Shown one piece after another: positions 11,402 to 24,330 of a stretch of 64,000 nt of DNA (position 1 is its first letter; each line of letters begins with the position of its first letter). Where the stretch lies: assembly GCA_023374025.1 (NCBI GenBank), contig SIJG01000203.1:62001-126000 (forward strand), written 5' to 3'. Source of the DNA: Heterodera schachtii. Its lineage: Eukaryota; Nematoda; Chromadorea; Rhabditida; Heteroderidae. Under the pieces are notes generated by a model. The model saw only the letters and a list, made by a program, of their open reading frames with translations, had not been told where the DNA came from and did not search any database. A program made the position numbers and the translations under genes.

Positions 11402-13799
11402 GTTAAATTTCCATAGTGAATGGCAATGTCAATAAGCTTCAAAGAATTTTTTTTCTCTCTCAACAAAATGAGTTGTGAACGAAACTTAAAAATTATCAGT
11501 ATAAAAAATAATAATGCATGGTTAAAATTTATTGTTTAAATTTACTTTCTAGATCAGATTAATTTTTTCAAAAATTTTTTTAATTAGTAAACATTTTCCA
11601 TCTTAGGTCTGCCTGAATTTTTAACTTCTAAATTAAATTATTTTCTTGATTTATAATGGATAATCAATTTTCATTTTTGATTTATTTAAAACCATTTTTT
11701 AAATCTTTCTTGGCAGTCATAAAAAGTTACAATTTATAAATTTTATAATTTTTTTTATTTATTTATTAATATTTTTAAATTAATCTATGTATAGTTTATG
11801 AAATTTTATTTAATATTTAATTTCTTATTTATTTGATTTTCCTATAATTTTGTTGCTTTACTTTTCACAAAAGATATTTTTGCTTTCTAATTTCTTAGTG
11901 ATTTGTTTTTATAAAACTCATGCTCAGAACAACTTTAAGTATTCCAAATGACAAAATGTTCGTTTTATTAATTTATTTAAAATTTCCGAATAACAATTTT
12001 TGTATATAATTACCAAAACAAACATTTCTATTTTATTTTGAGTTGTCCTTTATTAAATTTAAATTTTTTAATAATATTTTGGTGTTTTGCCAGTTATTAA
12101 TTATAATGAAAAATTTTAATTTAATTAGTTTAACGAAATGGAGTTTATATTTATATTTTCAATTTTCTTTTTCTTTTAATAAAAGTATCTTTCTAAATTA
12201 GTAAATTTCAGCGGTAAATTGTTTCTTTTTTAAAATTATTATTTTTTCAGGTATTTACAAAAATTATAATTTATTTTTATTTATGATGAATTATCGTGCC
12301 GTCGATCTTAGGCAGTCAGCCAGGCATGCCATATATTCCTTTTCTTAGTGAGAATTTTGTGACTTAATTATGTATATATGTTAATAAAATTTATTAGTTT
12401 AAATATCATCGGTTATATCTTTGGTTTAATATAATTTTAAATTTGTTGAGTGTTTTTATTTTACAATAATTAATTTTCTTGTTCATTAAAAAATATGCTA
12501 CTTTATATATATATCTATTGTTCATAATTTGTTAGACATTGCAATTTTATTTTTATCTTTTAATGTGTGATAAATTTGACTTTGATTTTGATTTTTTCAA
12601 CACATTGTTTAATTCATGCTCTCCCAATGGTGTAGGTTCCGACGTTTTCGTTTCGAAATTCTTTTTTATATTTTCATCATTTAAATTTTTAAGTCATTTA
12701 AAGGAAAATTTTCATTCATAATTATTCTAAATTAACCAAAAAATGAATTTTTTTCTTTGGGCTTTTTTAAATTAATTATTTCTTAATTTTATGAATCTAA
12801 GAGGTTTATAAAAATAGATGAAAGAATATATGTTACATCGTATATTTTGGCTTTTAATTTGGTTCTTAATTATTTTGCATTATTTCCATTATATTTTTTG
12901 GATTTTTTCAAACAATTTTCTATTAATTTTTAAATATTTTTTATTGATTTATTTAAAAAATTTCTAGCTACACAATAACATTATTTGGTCACTGTTATAA
13001 TTTTTTAACTAAATTATAGTCTATAAAATTAATAATATTTATATTTTTTTATAGATTTAATATTTTACGACAATTATTCGCGATTTTCAGCATTTCCTGC
13101 ATTCATTCACAGATGATAATGTAATGTCCCAGCAGGACGTTTGTTCAATGAAACAGTATTGCCGATTATAATTAATTTCTTTCATTGATTGCTTAGTGTT
13201 TTTATAGTGCCAAATACTTAATTAAATTCCTTAAATATATTTGGAGTTTCCGGAGTTATCTTCTTTCATTTTTGTGAATAATCAATTTTGATGCATTTCT
13301 TAAAATAAAACAAAAGCTTTATTTCTTTTGGTATTTGTCCAATTTTATTTAATTGCTTTTATTAAATATTTATTTGTAGTTTTTCTGAGTTTTTTATTTA
13401 TTTTATGTTGATAATTTTGATTACATCAATTATTTATGTTTATGATATTAAAAAAGTTGCTATTATTTTTAAATTTTATTTGTGACATTGCGTAAATTGG
13501 AAAATTCGAATTCAAACAACCATTTTCGTATATTTTCACTGTATGCTCGGTATGGTTCATTGAGAAATAAAATCAAAGATTATTTAAAAAGTAAAAAATA
13601 CTTAATTTAATTAATTCTATGAAATAAAATTTAAAATAAAATATTTTGTGTTTTTATTTTAAATGCGCATTTCTGCTTTAAGCAGCCTTACAATTTATTT
13701 TTGCAGCATTTTTTAATATTGATCATTTTTAATTAAATTAAAATTGTCTTTATTATTATTTTTAATATCAATTTTTATAAAGTACATCTCTAAGCTTTT
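11402..13799. other. T-rich non-coding stretch
   Basis: No supportable gene. GC-richer islets occur at about 12,294-12,335 (around CGTGCCGTCGATC) and 13,120-13,165 (around GTCCCAGCAGGACG). A TTTTCAGGTATTTA motif near 12,245 resembles the TTTTAGGTATTTAG element conserved at 26,894 and 35,536. Confidence 0.55.
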
Positions 13800-14637
13800 A
13801 TTTATAATAGGGTTCAGCCCCGACCCCGAGCCCCCCGACCCCCGACCCGACCCGACCCGAGACGTTTTTTGGACCAATCCCCCGACCCGACCCCCGACAT
13901 GTCGTCCCCCGAGGTCCCCGGCCCCCGACTTTTTGCCCCCCGACCCCCCGACACTATTCGGGGGATTGGGGACTCCGAGCGTTTTAAAAATTTAAAATTT
14001 AATTCATCCACGTAGGCGGGAAATATTGAAAAATTTTGAGATTTTCAACAAATTTCTTAATAAAATTCATTAAAAAATTACGAAAAACTTTCCGGCGGCG
14101 CCTATCGGCACCGCTTGCCACCCAAAACACCAAGTTTTTTCTTAAAAATTGTCTCGAAATCACAAAATTTAGACAATTTTTGGACAAAAGTCTCTTAACA
14201 AATTATACTCATTTTCAAAAATTTTCCCGGCGGCGCCTATCGGCACCGTCGGACCACTTCCCCCACCCCATATTTCCAAAAAAGTTTTTTGAAAATCGCG
14301 CCGCTAAAATTGTTCAAATTTATGAGATTAAAATTTTTGAGCCTCGAAATTCGATTTTCGATTTCTGAAAATTTTTGGAGCCTGGGATGCCTTGTTATAA
14401 AATGCCAAATTGGACGCACTTTTAGTTGATTAAAGTGAAAAAAGGAAGGTTTACGAGCATTGAAAAAGAAAAATAGGGTTTTTCGTTAAAAAATTTCGTT
14501 GATCACTACCCGACCGGGGTCCCCGACCCCCGACAATTGAGCTCCCCCCGACCCGACCCCCGACATGTCGCCCCCCGAGGTCCCCGGCCCCCGACTTTTT
14601 GCCCCCCGAGGGCTCGGGGCCGAACCCTAATTTATAA
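13800..14637. mobile_element. Complete hAT-type miniature element with 8-bp target duplication
   Basis: The element spans 13,808-14,629 (822 bp). It begins TAGGGTTCAGCCCCGA and ends with the inverse of TAGGGTTCGGCCCCGA, with one mismatch in the first 16 bases. It is flanked by perfect 8-bp direct repeats ATTTATAA at 13,800-13,807 and 14,630-14,637. An 8-bp duplication with TAGGG-type ends is the hAT signature. Both subterminal regions are runs of CCCCGACC-type sequence, so the other strand is strongly G-tracted. Inside, a module TTCC(C)GGCGGCGCCTATCGGCACCG occurs twice (about 14,090 and 14,225). No transposase is present, so it is non-autonomous. GC content is far above the surroundings. Confidence 0.88.
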
Positions 14638-17600
14638 CCAGGAACTTATTCAATATACTACGATTTGTATATTGTATTTATTATCTTTTATTTTCATAAG
14701 TTTTATTATTTTTTATATTTTTTAAATGTTTAATTATTTATATTTTGAATCAGTCCAAGTGTGTAGGGAAATGAAATATTCTTCGAACCACATTCGTTTG
14801 TTACATGTGTTCGGCTACTCACCCATGCAGTATTCTTCTTTAAAATTAGATTTCTCTGGAATATGTGCTACCAAATAAATTTTTTGCTATTTTTGGTTTT
14901 CAATTTATAATTTATTTACATAAATAATTTATTTATACATAATTTTTCTTTTTAAAAAATTAATTAGTTCATTTCATTTCTTAATCATTCACTATTGATT
15001 CATTATATTATTAACTTAGAAAGCCAGTTCCATTCTTTTAAGTAATAAACCATTTCTATTTTGCATGTATGTAGTTTTATTTGGTTTTGTTCTTGTTATT
15101 CTTCTTGTTTCTACCAGGTCATTTTTTCCATGATTCCAGGGTTATATTTGTTGATTTTAAAAATCTATTTTCCTTATTTAATATTCTGAATAATTAACCA
15201 ATTCCTTTATTTTTATTTGATTTGAATTGAAATAATATTCTTAAAACTCTTTGATATTTGATAGCAATTTCCCATTTCCTTCAAAAAAAATTCTTTTATA
15301 TGATTATTATTATTATTATTAAATAAATATTTTAGTTTATATTTGAGCAGCTTTCATTAATGAATTACCTCGCTTACAAATTAGTGCAATTTCTTCTCTA
15401 TTTTTTCATTTTAGCGTTTTCATTATTTTATTTTATTAATAACATTTAATTTGCATTTTTCATCAAAATATGATTTTTTCAAATTTTTGAATTCTGCATT
15501 TTATTTCCATAACTATTCTCGCCATCAGATAGGCCTATTTGCAATTGTTTTCTGAAAAAAATTCGAAACTGAAATTTTTTTAATTAAGTGATTTATTTTT
15601 CGCCGGGAAATTATTCGTCGAATAAATATTTCTTCAATTTTAAAATTAATTTTATAAAAATGTCTAAGCGTTCATATAATTTTTCATTTTCGCTATTGGT
15701 AAGAATTAAATATATGCGATACACATATTTTAATTTTTGGATTGTTTTTGATTTATTTTGTCTGATTATGTAAATAATATTCTTCTTTGTAAAGTGTTTC
15801 AATTTTATTATATTTTTGCGATTAATTAACTTTTAATTCTCTTAAATTTATTTGTATTTGAGATGGAAGCATCATAGTCTATTATTTAAAAATTTTATAT
15901 TTTTGGTTCTTTCAAATTGCTACCGACGAACATTTATGAGGAAAGGAATAATTGTGCTTAAAAAAGTTTGCATTTTGATAATAAAATTTTCAAAATGAAT
16001 TATATTATTCGATTCAATATTTATTCTTATAATTTATATTTTCAATTTTTCTTGCAGTCAATTATTTTTATGTTCGTGGTCTGTTATATTAAATGATTAG
16101 CTCAATTAGTTTAATTTATTTTTTTAATAATGCTTACAAATTAATTCAATTATTAATGCTTTTTCGGCAAAATATTTAATTTTAATAAATATTTTTTTTA
16201 AACTGCAATAATAATTTTCCAATGTAATCTTTTTCATATTTTCAATTTTTCCAATTACCAAATTTGATAATTGTATATTTTTACCTTCATATTAAATCAT
16301 CGCCTTCTTTAAAAATAATTTATCTTTTATTAATTCATTAGTTTAGTAATTTAATTTTTGTATTTATTATATAAATAAGTTTTTTCGTTTGAAAACCGTT
16401 TTAAAGTTGGAATTATTAGAAAAATTTAAATTGTTTATTGCTTTCTATAAGCATAATTTTTTTTTGCAAAAAAAAATTTTTTAATTTTCTCAGTCAAGCG
16501 CAAGGTCCATTCTCTCGCCACGAAATAATGGTTTGCCTATACACAGTAGTCATATTTTTTTTAAAAATTTTGCTCAGATTTTATTGGTAAAAACACTTTA
16601 AATAACTCTTTTTTTAAATATTGCTATTTAGTTTTTTTTTAGTTTAATTATTCTTAAAATGCGTGAAATGAGGTAATTTACCAACTTTTATTTATCATTT
16701 TACAATTCTTAAGCATCTAACTGGATGTATTCCGATTCATATTAAGTTTCTTTTTGTTCTAAAGAAGTACAATTCTTTATTTTGGACCTGTAATTTGTAT
16801 AAAAAAATTTTTTTTCTTCTTTCGCTTTTATGTTCTTGTTTAGAGAAAAGTTAAACTGGTTAATATAATTATTAATATAATTAAAGATTTTTATTTATTT
16901 ACAAAAATAATTTGGGATTTTAATTTTATTATGATTGATTTACTTCGGTAGTTTTCTTAATTTAAATCATTTCTTTTTTAATAATTCATTAATGTTTTAT
17001 TAAAAATAAACAAATAATTCCAGCAGTTGTTTAAATAAAATTACCAATTGTTATATTGTTATTTTAAAATTTTAAAATTTTTTGAATGATTTATTTTTAT
17101 TTATTGGCAAGTATCCAGCTGTCGAATTCCGTGGTGCTCCTTTTCAAGAAATGCCTGCGAATTTGCTTGTTTTAAAATTCTTCAAAAATGACACATTTCG
17201 AACAAAACATTTTAAAATATTAAAATTTACAAAAAACTTCAAATTGCAAGCTTTTAGAGATAAATAGAGCTATAATCTATTTTAAAAAATTATTTTTAAT
17301 TTTTGCTTTCTTTTCTCTGATTTATTTTGGAATTTTACCTATTTTCTGTTAATTATATATTCTAATAAGCAAAATTTTTCGCAAATTAATATTTCGTGAA
17401 AAAATTAAAATCTTTTCATTTTGAAAAAGCATAGCAATTAAAAGCTAGGAATTTTGAAATTGAAATGGACCTGGAATTTTCAAGAACTTGAAAGTCGACT
17501 TTTGTTGGGTTTGTGGGATTGTAAACTCACGTTTTTCGGGCTACCCAATCTGTCTCAATTTTCAAACTCCCACAGAGACCGGGACTTTTTAAAAATTTAG

Positions 17601-18938
17601 AAAATTTTTAATCAAAATAAAATCTGAAAAAATATACTTTACTTATAATTCAGTTTATTTTAATTTTACCGAGTTGTTTCATCAACTAACTTTGTTTAAA
17701 TAAAAATAATGGAATAAATTTCTTATTTTTTAAGAAACCTAAAACGAATTATTGGGTTTTCAAATAAATAATTTACACGAGTAATGGTTCTGTATTAATT
17801 ATATTTTTATTAATTATTAAAAAATTTTATTATGCATTATAATGTAAAAGAAAGTGGTTGTATAAAATTCGTTGTTTAAAGATTACTATTCTTGTGCAGA
17901 GATCCTTACTCATTGTACCTTCTGAAAACATGAAATTTTTTGATAAATATACTTTATTTAATATATGGCAGTTTTCTTATTGTTTTATTTTTTTAAGTGG
18001 AGCCAAACCTCAGTAGATAACAATTGTGTGTCGTATTTTATGAGATCCTTTATTGGATGAATATTTATAGTTTATTTTTATTGATTTTATTATTATTTTT
18101 TATTTAGCCTTTGGTATTATTATTTATATTCATTAACTCGTTATTTTTTGTACTAAATTAGGCAAGCAATTTACCTAAATTTGCATCATTGGTTGCGTTT
18201 TAAATAATTAATTTATCTTCATTAATGCTAATTAAAAAGTTGTGTTAAGATTAATTTTAAATTTAAAAGTGATTTGCACATATTTAGCAACAATATTTTT
18301 TAAATAATTTGGTACTTAATTTCTCGTGCAAAAACATCTGGAAAACATTGTGTTTCATTGCAATTTCATATTGCATTTATCTCGACTCATTATAGCTTGT
18401 AATCTTTAGATATGACATTTATCAAAAATTAAATTTATATATAAGATTTATTGTTCAAATGCTAATTCGTTAAATTTTTAAAATTGTCTAATAAGTTTTT
18501 TACTTTTTTAAGTTAAAATTCTTAACTTTTAATTTAATTTACATATCTTTTTAATTTGTTAGCATACTTCATTCACTCGATTTAATTTTTAATTTTAATA
18601 AATATAAACTGTTTTTTATATTTTGCTTGAATTTTTTACAATAACAATTTTAGCATTGCCATAATTCAATCTTTTCTGAAGTTTTGTTTGTTTCAAAATT
18701 CTTATTTTATTATAAATTATTATTATTTTTTATATTTTTTTTCAATCTCAAACTTTATTTAGGTAAAATCTAATTAATGTTCGTTGAATAGTCAAATTGA
18801 TAATAAATATTATGTTCAACTTAATGCGAGTATTTTTTTTATCAATGAATTAATTATTTGCAACACCCACATCAATAGCAATTGTTGCCAAGCCAAGTTC
18901 TAAATTTACATTGCTTTTATTTTTATTATACCTTTATT

Positions 18939-19055
18939 AATTCATATTTTAATGACGAATTTCCGGCAATTAAATCTAATTCATTTTTTAATGACGTATT
19001 TCCGGCAACTAAATCTAATGCATATTTTAATGACGTATTTCCTGCAATTATATCA
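18939..19055 (+). repeat. 39-bp tandem repeat, three units
   Basis: Three successive copies of a 39-base unit with core TTTTAATGACG(A/T)ATTTCC. On the + strand this gives a 13-residue period (NSYFNDEFPAIKS, NSFFNDVFPATKS, NAYFNDVFPAIIS) within a 60-codon open frame. Most differences between units change the residue, so there is no sign of purifying selection. Probably non-coding. Confidence 0.75.
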
Positions 19056-20896
19056 TGTAATTAGTTGCGCAAATATTGACTATGATGTTTTTTAAGTAAC
19101 GACCAAATTTATTTGGTTTAAGTATATATATTTTTTAATATTATAATTAATTAATTTAATCAAATTAAAAAAATGAACTTTATAGCTTGTCTTAATATCA
19201 TTGATATTTTATTAATATATCGTTAAAGTAAATAAATAAATTGTTACAAATTTTTATATTTTATTTATTTAATGATTATTTGTATAATTATATAATAATA
19301 ATAATAATTTGTTTCTTGTACATTTAAGTATGCTTGATCGCTTTTCCTTTAACGTCGAAAAGAAAATTTTGTAAATTGTTATTTTTTTATTTAAATATTT
19401 CAATTATTTAATTTTAGATTTCGCCCTTTAATGCTAAGAGCAAAAAAGTATGGTTTATTAAAAATATATTTTTTATATTTTCGTATTTTCATTTAAAATT
19501 TTATTCCACATTAAGTAATTATTTTTTGATTTTTTCATTCCTTTCATCAAAACTTGTAAATTTTAATTAAAAAATGATTCTTTTTAGCATTGCATACTTT
19601 TATCACTGTTTATTTTTTAATTATTTCTTTTTATTCATACTTATTTCTTTCTATTTAAAATCTGCTAAGTTTTCTATAATTATTTTTTTAATATTTTGTT
19701 TATATTGTTATAATATCCAAAATAATTTTTACTGAACCCATATCAAGTATTTTGCATAATAAATTAGCGTTTTTTCAGAGGACTACCAATTAAATCGTGC
19801 CTTCATTAATTAAATAATATTATTATTTTTTTCTTCTTTAATTTTGTGTCATTTGTTGTTAAATGAAATTTTTTTATTAAATTAAATTTTCAGATTCTTT
19901 GTGAATAATGGCATAATCTTAATTTCATTTCTTTCCACAATATACATCGTTTAAGTTGTTTAACTTTTATTTATAATTGTGAAAACTTATATTACATATT
20001 TTTCCATTGCTATAACGTAAATATGAGTAAAATCTTGGAAATTTAATTTTAAATTTAAAAATAATTATAAAGGTTTCGGATTTCGTTTGATCTAGGTAAA
20101 TTACCTAATTATTTCTTTTATTAAACAAATTATTTTTATTTAGTTATCTTTGCAAATATATTTGTTGTTTTCTTGCCACCTATTCGCATTGAAAGTTCTT
20201 CTTACATTTAATTAATCTTGACGCCATCACTTAGAACTATATTTTCATATCTTTTGTGTTCTATTTAGATTTATATCAATTTATTCATAATTATAATTTC
20301 AATAAAAAATTTGAATTTTTAAATAAAAGAATAAATTATTTAAATATAATTTTATAAAGAATTTAATTTAATTTTCATTATTGGTTCTATTCGTCTTTAA
20401 TGGATGACTAGACATTCTTTATTATTTTAATTATATAATTTCTTTTGGTAAATTTTTTTTGAATGCATTTGGTTGATTAGTTTTTATTTTATTAATTAAA
20501 TTATTTCTCATTAATGATATAAAACCCTAACATTTTCACATGGAGAATATAGTGTGTATTTCAATTTCGTCAATTTTGAAAAACTAACTGACTTTACATG
20601 CAAATTATTTTGGAAAAATAAGTTTTAATTATGAATATATTTTTAAAATTAAGTTACCACTTTGCCAAATTTGTTAAAAATATTTTTTTTTTCAACAGAC
20701 ATTTAAAATAATAATTGGACATGGCCTTTTCTTATCAATGTTTTTATTTTAATTAAGGTTGATCGTGGATTCAAATTGCATGAAACTAATTGAGCTATTA
20801 TTGTTCTAATTAATTCTATGTAATTTATTTTTTAGTAATATTAATTTATAGAAAGTAATTCTGAATTACAAAAAGTTACGATATGTACATGATATG

Positions 20897-20953
20897 AGGT
20901 TTGAGCCAGGAGCGCCGTATAATTTTGGGATTTGAGTGTTATGTTGGGCCTCA
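20897..20953 (+). repeat. GAGCCAGGAGCGC...GGGCCTC islet, copy 2
   Basis: This is the second copy of the islet at 2,778-2,830. It has the same opening GAGCCAGGAGCGC and the same closing TTGGGCCTC, with a different interior. Confidence 0.5.
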
Positions 20954-22012
20954 TAAATGTTTTTTTTATATTTATGATTTAATATTTTTATTTTATATTT
21001 TGATAGGCAAAGATAATTTTTTTTTATTTCCGACATATATTTTTGTTTAATTTATTTGATTATTTCAAGGTATTGTATTTATTTATAATCAAATTTTTAA
21101 AGATTAAATGCAAAGTTAGTTTTATAATAAATCAATTTTATTGTTTTTCATTTGTTATTGAAAATAAGATAACCAATTATCATTCTTTTTTTTTGTCTTT
21201 TTGTATTATGAAAAACTTAAAAATAATATTAACAATTGTCCAGTTTTCCTTGATCGACTGCAGTTTTGTTCCATTATAAAAATCATTTTTTTAAATACAT
21301 TGCTAATATTTGTTTTATATTTATTTTGGAATCAATTTTTATTCATATTAAGATTAGTAATTTGTTTCATTTTTGATAAAGTTTTAATCTTTATATTTTA
21401 ATTTTATTTGAACATTTTTAAACATATTTTTTAAATAGATGATATATTTTTAAATTTCATTAATTAAAAACAAGAGCGGAAATGCTTTTATAATTGATTA
21501 TATTTTCGTTTTCTCTGTCTAACTGAACAGCCTTCATAATTCCAATATTCATTATTTTAATTTAAATTCTATAATGAAAAAATAATCTCAAATTTTCTGA
21601 CTTTTTCATTTTTATTTTTTAAATATTTTTCTGTAGAATATTTATTTTTGTCTATATCTTTTAATTATTTCCTAATTTTCCAACCCATTCAATATTACTG
21701 AAGTTTTCTGATTTCATTTTGTGTTTAAAGCTTTTAAGATTTATGTCTTGAATTCCTGCAAGTTTTTAAAAGTATTTACATTTTAAAATGCATATTTCCT
21801 GAAGTTTTTTCTAATAATTACATGCATTCTGTTGAATTAACTTTACTTTATAATGCATTTGATTCTCGGCATCACTTTATCTTAAATTTTTTTTATCTTT
21901 TGGTGGGTTTTGAGGTTTTTTTATTATAAATATTCAAATTTTTATATGCCTTTTTGTACTTATTTGTTTTATAAAAAAAATTTAATAGCATTCTGATGTT
22001 ATATTAACTGAC

Positions 22013-22262
22013 CGATCACCACCGAGGCATGGCTCGCGATCCGCTCAGCTTTATCTCGTTCTCGCATCAGCAAAGTGTTCCACTTCTGATCAAGCCTGTG
22101 CTCAATTTCATTCAGTTGTTGTCGAAGATGCTTCTCCATATCTTTTTCCAACTTTTCCGCCTGTAGCTCGGTTTCCCCTTTTGCACCGTCTTCAATTTTC
22201 CGAACCCGCTCTTCCAGGGCCTTTGTTTGTCCGAAAGCAGCTGCTTCATCTGCGTGAAATTG
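22013..22262 (-). CDS. Orphan exon encoding a charged coiled-coil segment
   Basis: On the minus strand about 83 codons are open from an acceptor-like TTACTTAG (an in-frame stop sits exactly at the splice AG) to a donor-like GTCAGT at 22,012. GC content is much higher than the flanks. The peptide starts QFHADEAAAFGQTKALEERV and is rich in Glu, Lys, Gln, Arg and Leu with heptad-like spacing, ending around DQKWNTLLMRERDKAERI and ASHASVV. It is therefore a predicted coiled coil. No family recognised. No neighbouring exon was found within several kb, so it may be a captured or stranded exon, or part of a gene with very long introns. Splice phases leave one extra base at the 3' end. Confidence 0.5.
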
Positions 22263-23072
22263 CTAAGTAATTACTCTGATATTTAATTCAGACATAATTA
22301 TATTCTTGGAATTTAATGAAGTTTATTAATTTAATTAGTTTGGAATTATATTGTTATGTTATAGTTTTAAAGTCCCAAATTTAGCTATAAAGCCGGGCAT
22401 TTATCAATAAACCACCATTTCTGATGTAATTTGTCCTTTTTTCTATTAGAGTATTATATTAAGTTTCAGGCTTCTAGTATCACAAGGAAATTTATATTTT
22501 TTACTTCTTGAATGGCGAAAGTCCTTGTCCAGATTTTGAATTAAAATTTTTAATTTTTGCTAATCTTAAATTTTTCTTTGACTCTTTTATTCTGCTATTA
22601 ACTCATATTCTCTTTAGTTGGAATATGTTGGTTTGTGTTATTAAAATTTTTACTTTTTATGCCTATTATTTTAAATATAATGAATATTAATAAAAGAACA
22701 TATGGCCGCCCATTTTACTTTTTGCCATGTTTGTTTGCCATTCTTCCGTGAAATTAATTTATTTTATTTATTTTTATTTTTTATATCATTTTTATACCTC
22801 GAGTTCAATTATTTTCCTCTTCTAACAAGTATTACTGATTTTTTTATATTTATTTTTGACAAATTAAGTGAAATTAAAATCTTTCAGGATGTTTTTATGG
22901 TTAAGGTTTTAGTTTGATATGTACATATTTAATCGAACTATAAATAGTTTATTTTATTTCGATATTTAGATTTATTTTAATGTTTTATAATATTATTAAA
23001 TCATTTTTGTTTTATAATGAATAAATTCTATTTTGTTTTTCAATAATATATATTATAGCAGAATTTCTAATA

Positions 23073-23175
23073 TTACAAATCTGATGTTTAGTTCCATTTT
23101 GTTCAATTTATTATTAAATATTCTGTTACTTTTATTAATTTATTAACTAATTTAATTGATCACTTTAAACTCCTT
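23073..23175 (+). repeat. AT-framework repeat R1, copy 1
   Basis: Contains AATGTTTAGTTCCATTT-like sequence (here CTGATGTTTAGTTCCATTT), then TTCAATTTATTA, AAATATTCTG, and ends TTTAAACTCCTT. Copies 2 and 3 are at 26,681-26,771 and 35,366-35,461. After the shared TTTAAACTCCTT each copy continues with an unrelated GC-richer islet, here GGCTTTGTTGGG. Confidence 0.7.
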
Positions 23176-23439
23176 GGCTTTGTTGGGTTAATTAATAACA
23201 GTGTAAGTTTTATTCGTTTATTATATGTATTCATAAAACTTTTTTTTTTGGAATTTAATTTTTTATTGTATTTTTTTTTATTTTTTAATATATGATGCTG
23301 TTTATTATTGTATTTTTCTCTATATCTTTTAATAAATTATTTTTCTTATATCTTTTTCTGTTAATATATTTTCGTATGCATTTGATGTTGAAATGATCTA
23401 ACATGAATTAATAATTTATTTCTTGTCTTCTTCTCTTTC

Positions 23440-24330
23440 GAGATTCTTATGCGGCTGGTAGTCTTGAAACGCAATTTAATTTTTTTATTCATCCTTTTAA
23501 ATTTTATGTTGCATTAAAAAAATAAAAATTTTCTTTTTATTATAAAATTTTTACTTAAACCAAAGTATCTTTCTTCTTATACCATATTTTATTGATGCTA
23601 TTGCAAACTTTTTGTAGAAATAATAATAATATATGCCATCAAATTAAAAAATATTTTTAAAGTTTTTATAATTTTAAAATTTATTTTAATTAATAATAAG
23701 CAGAGTTCAGATAAAGACGCGACGCAGGGCCACTTTAAGTATACTTTTGAAACCTAATTGCTCTACTAGGGAATGCCATGTACGACCCTTATATGAATTT
23801 CCGGGCCACGGGCTTATATCCTTCGTTCGTACCGCCACCAGGTCGAGCTATTTCCTGGTAGCTACAGCACACAATTTTGTATTTCAATCCAAATTATGGC
23901 TGTTTATAATTTCTTATTGCAAGTTTATTTATTTTTAATTCCCTATATTCTTTTATGTTTATATTTTCAGGAGTTTAGCTTTGTCAATATATTAACTAAT
24001 TTGTTTTAATGTTGTTAGATTTTTAGTTTGAACTTTATTTAATTTATTAATGAAAAATGCATAAATTCTTGTCTCATCGAGAATCTGAATATCGATCCTT
24101 AGAGAGATTTGTGCTCTGCTCACTGAAGAATCATCCAAATTATATTAGTTGATTGTATATTTTATGTAAATCTCATATTTCTGCAATTATTTATTATAAC
24201 TATTTTTTGACATTTTCGTGCATTTGATAAAATGTTTAACTAGACTATATTTGATTATTATTTTCAAAGATAATTAACAATTTCAGTAATAGTGCATTTG
24301 ATAATTTATTTTATTTATTTGATCGGTTTA
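23440..24330 (+). repeat. Dispersed repeat R2, copy 1
   Basis: Patchily collinear with 57,985-58,625. The clearest block is 24,059-24,200 against 58,446-58,590 (shared GAGAGATTTGTG, GAAGAATCATCCAAATTA, TATATTTTATGTAAATC, ATATTTCTGCA). A second block is about 23,490-23,600 against 58,135-58,235 (TTTTAAATTTTATGTTGCATT, CTTCTTATACC, GATGCTATTGCAAA). The region at 23,700-23,880 in this copy has no counterpart in the other, which suggests it was inserted here or lost there. Confidence 0.7.
23707..23847 (-). CDS. Possible terminal exon or coding fragment, unknown protein
   Basis: On the minus strand an in-frame TAG at 23,848-23,850 doubles as a possible splice acceptor. It is followed by 46 open codons to a TGA at 23,707-23,709. 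The peptide is balanced in composition rather than Phe/Ile-rich: it starts LDLVAVRTKDISPWPGNSYK and ends LKVALRRVFI. The island is the GC-richest for several kb. The + strand is also open here, with less protein-like content. No family recognised. It may be a decayed exon. Confidence 0.28.
   Translation of the reverse strand, partial: LDLVAVRTKDISPWPGNSYKGRTWHSLVEQLGFKSILKVALRRVFI

Larger units (their letters stand above)
14638..21998. other. T-rich non-coding stretch with GC islets
   Basis: No gene supported. Islets include 14,757-14,835, 15,351-15,395 (AGCTTTCATTAAT, shared with 55,978 and 58,003), 17,455-17,590 (unassigned, possibly an eroded miniature element), and 20,897-20,953. Small tandem repeats and long T runs are common. 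Confidence 0.55.

Noticed and set aside
10835..11406. Long open frames on both strands over the 33-bp minisatellite (Ser/Thr/Pro/Leu-rich on +, Gly/Leu-rich on -)
   Set aside because: They follow from the unit length being a multiple of 3. Units of other lengths break the frame twice, and there is no gene context.
13814..14725. Pro/Arg-rich open frames in the C-tract element
   Set aside because: Products of CCCCGACC-type tracts inside a miniature transposon.
20000..23000. Short frames such as 21,043-21,279, 21,201-21,401 and 22,702-22,917 that look like membrane proteins
   Set aside because: Phe/Ile/Leu-rich translation is what T-rich DNA gives by chance. No motif or base-composition change supports coding.
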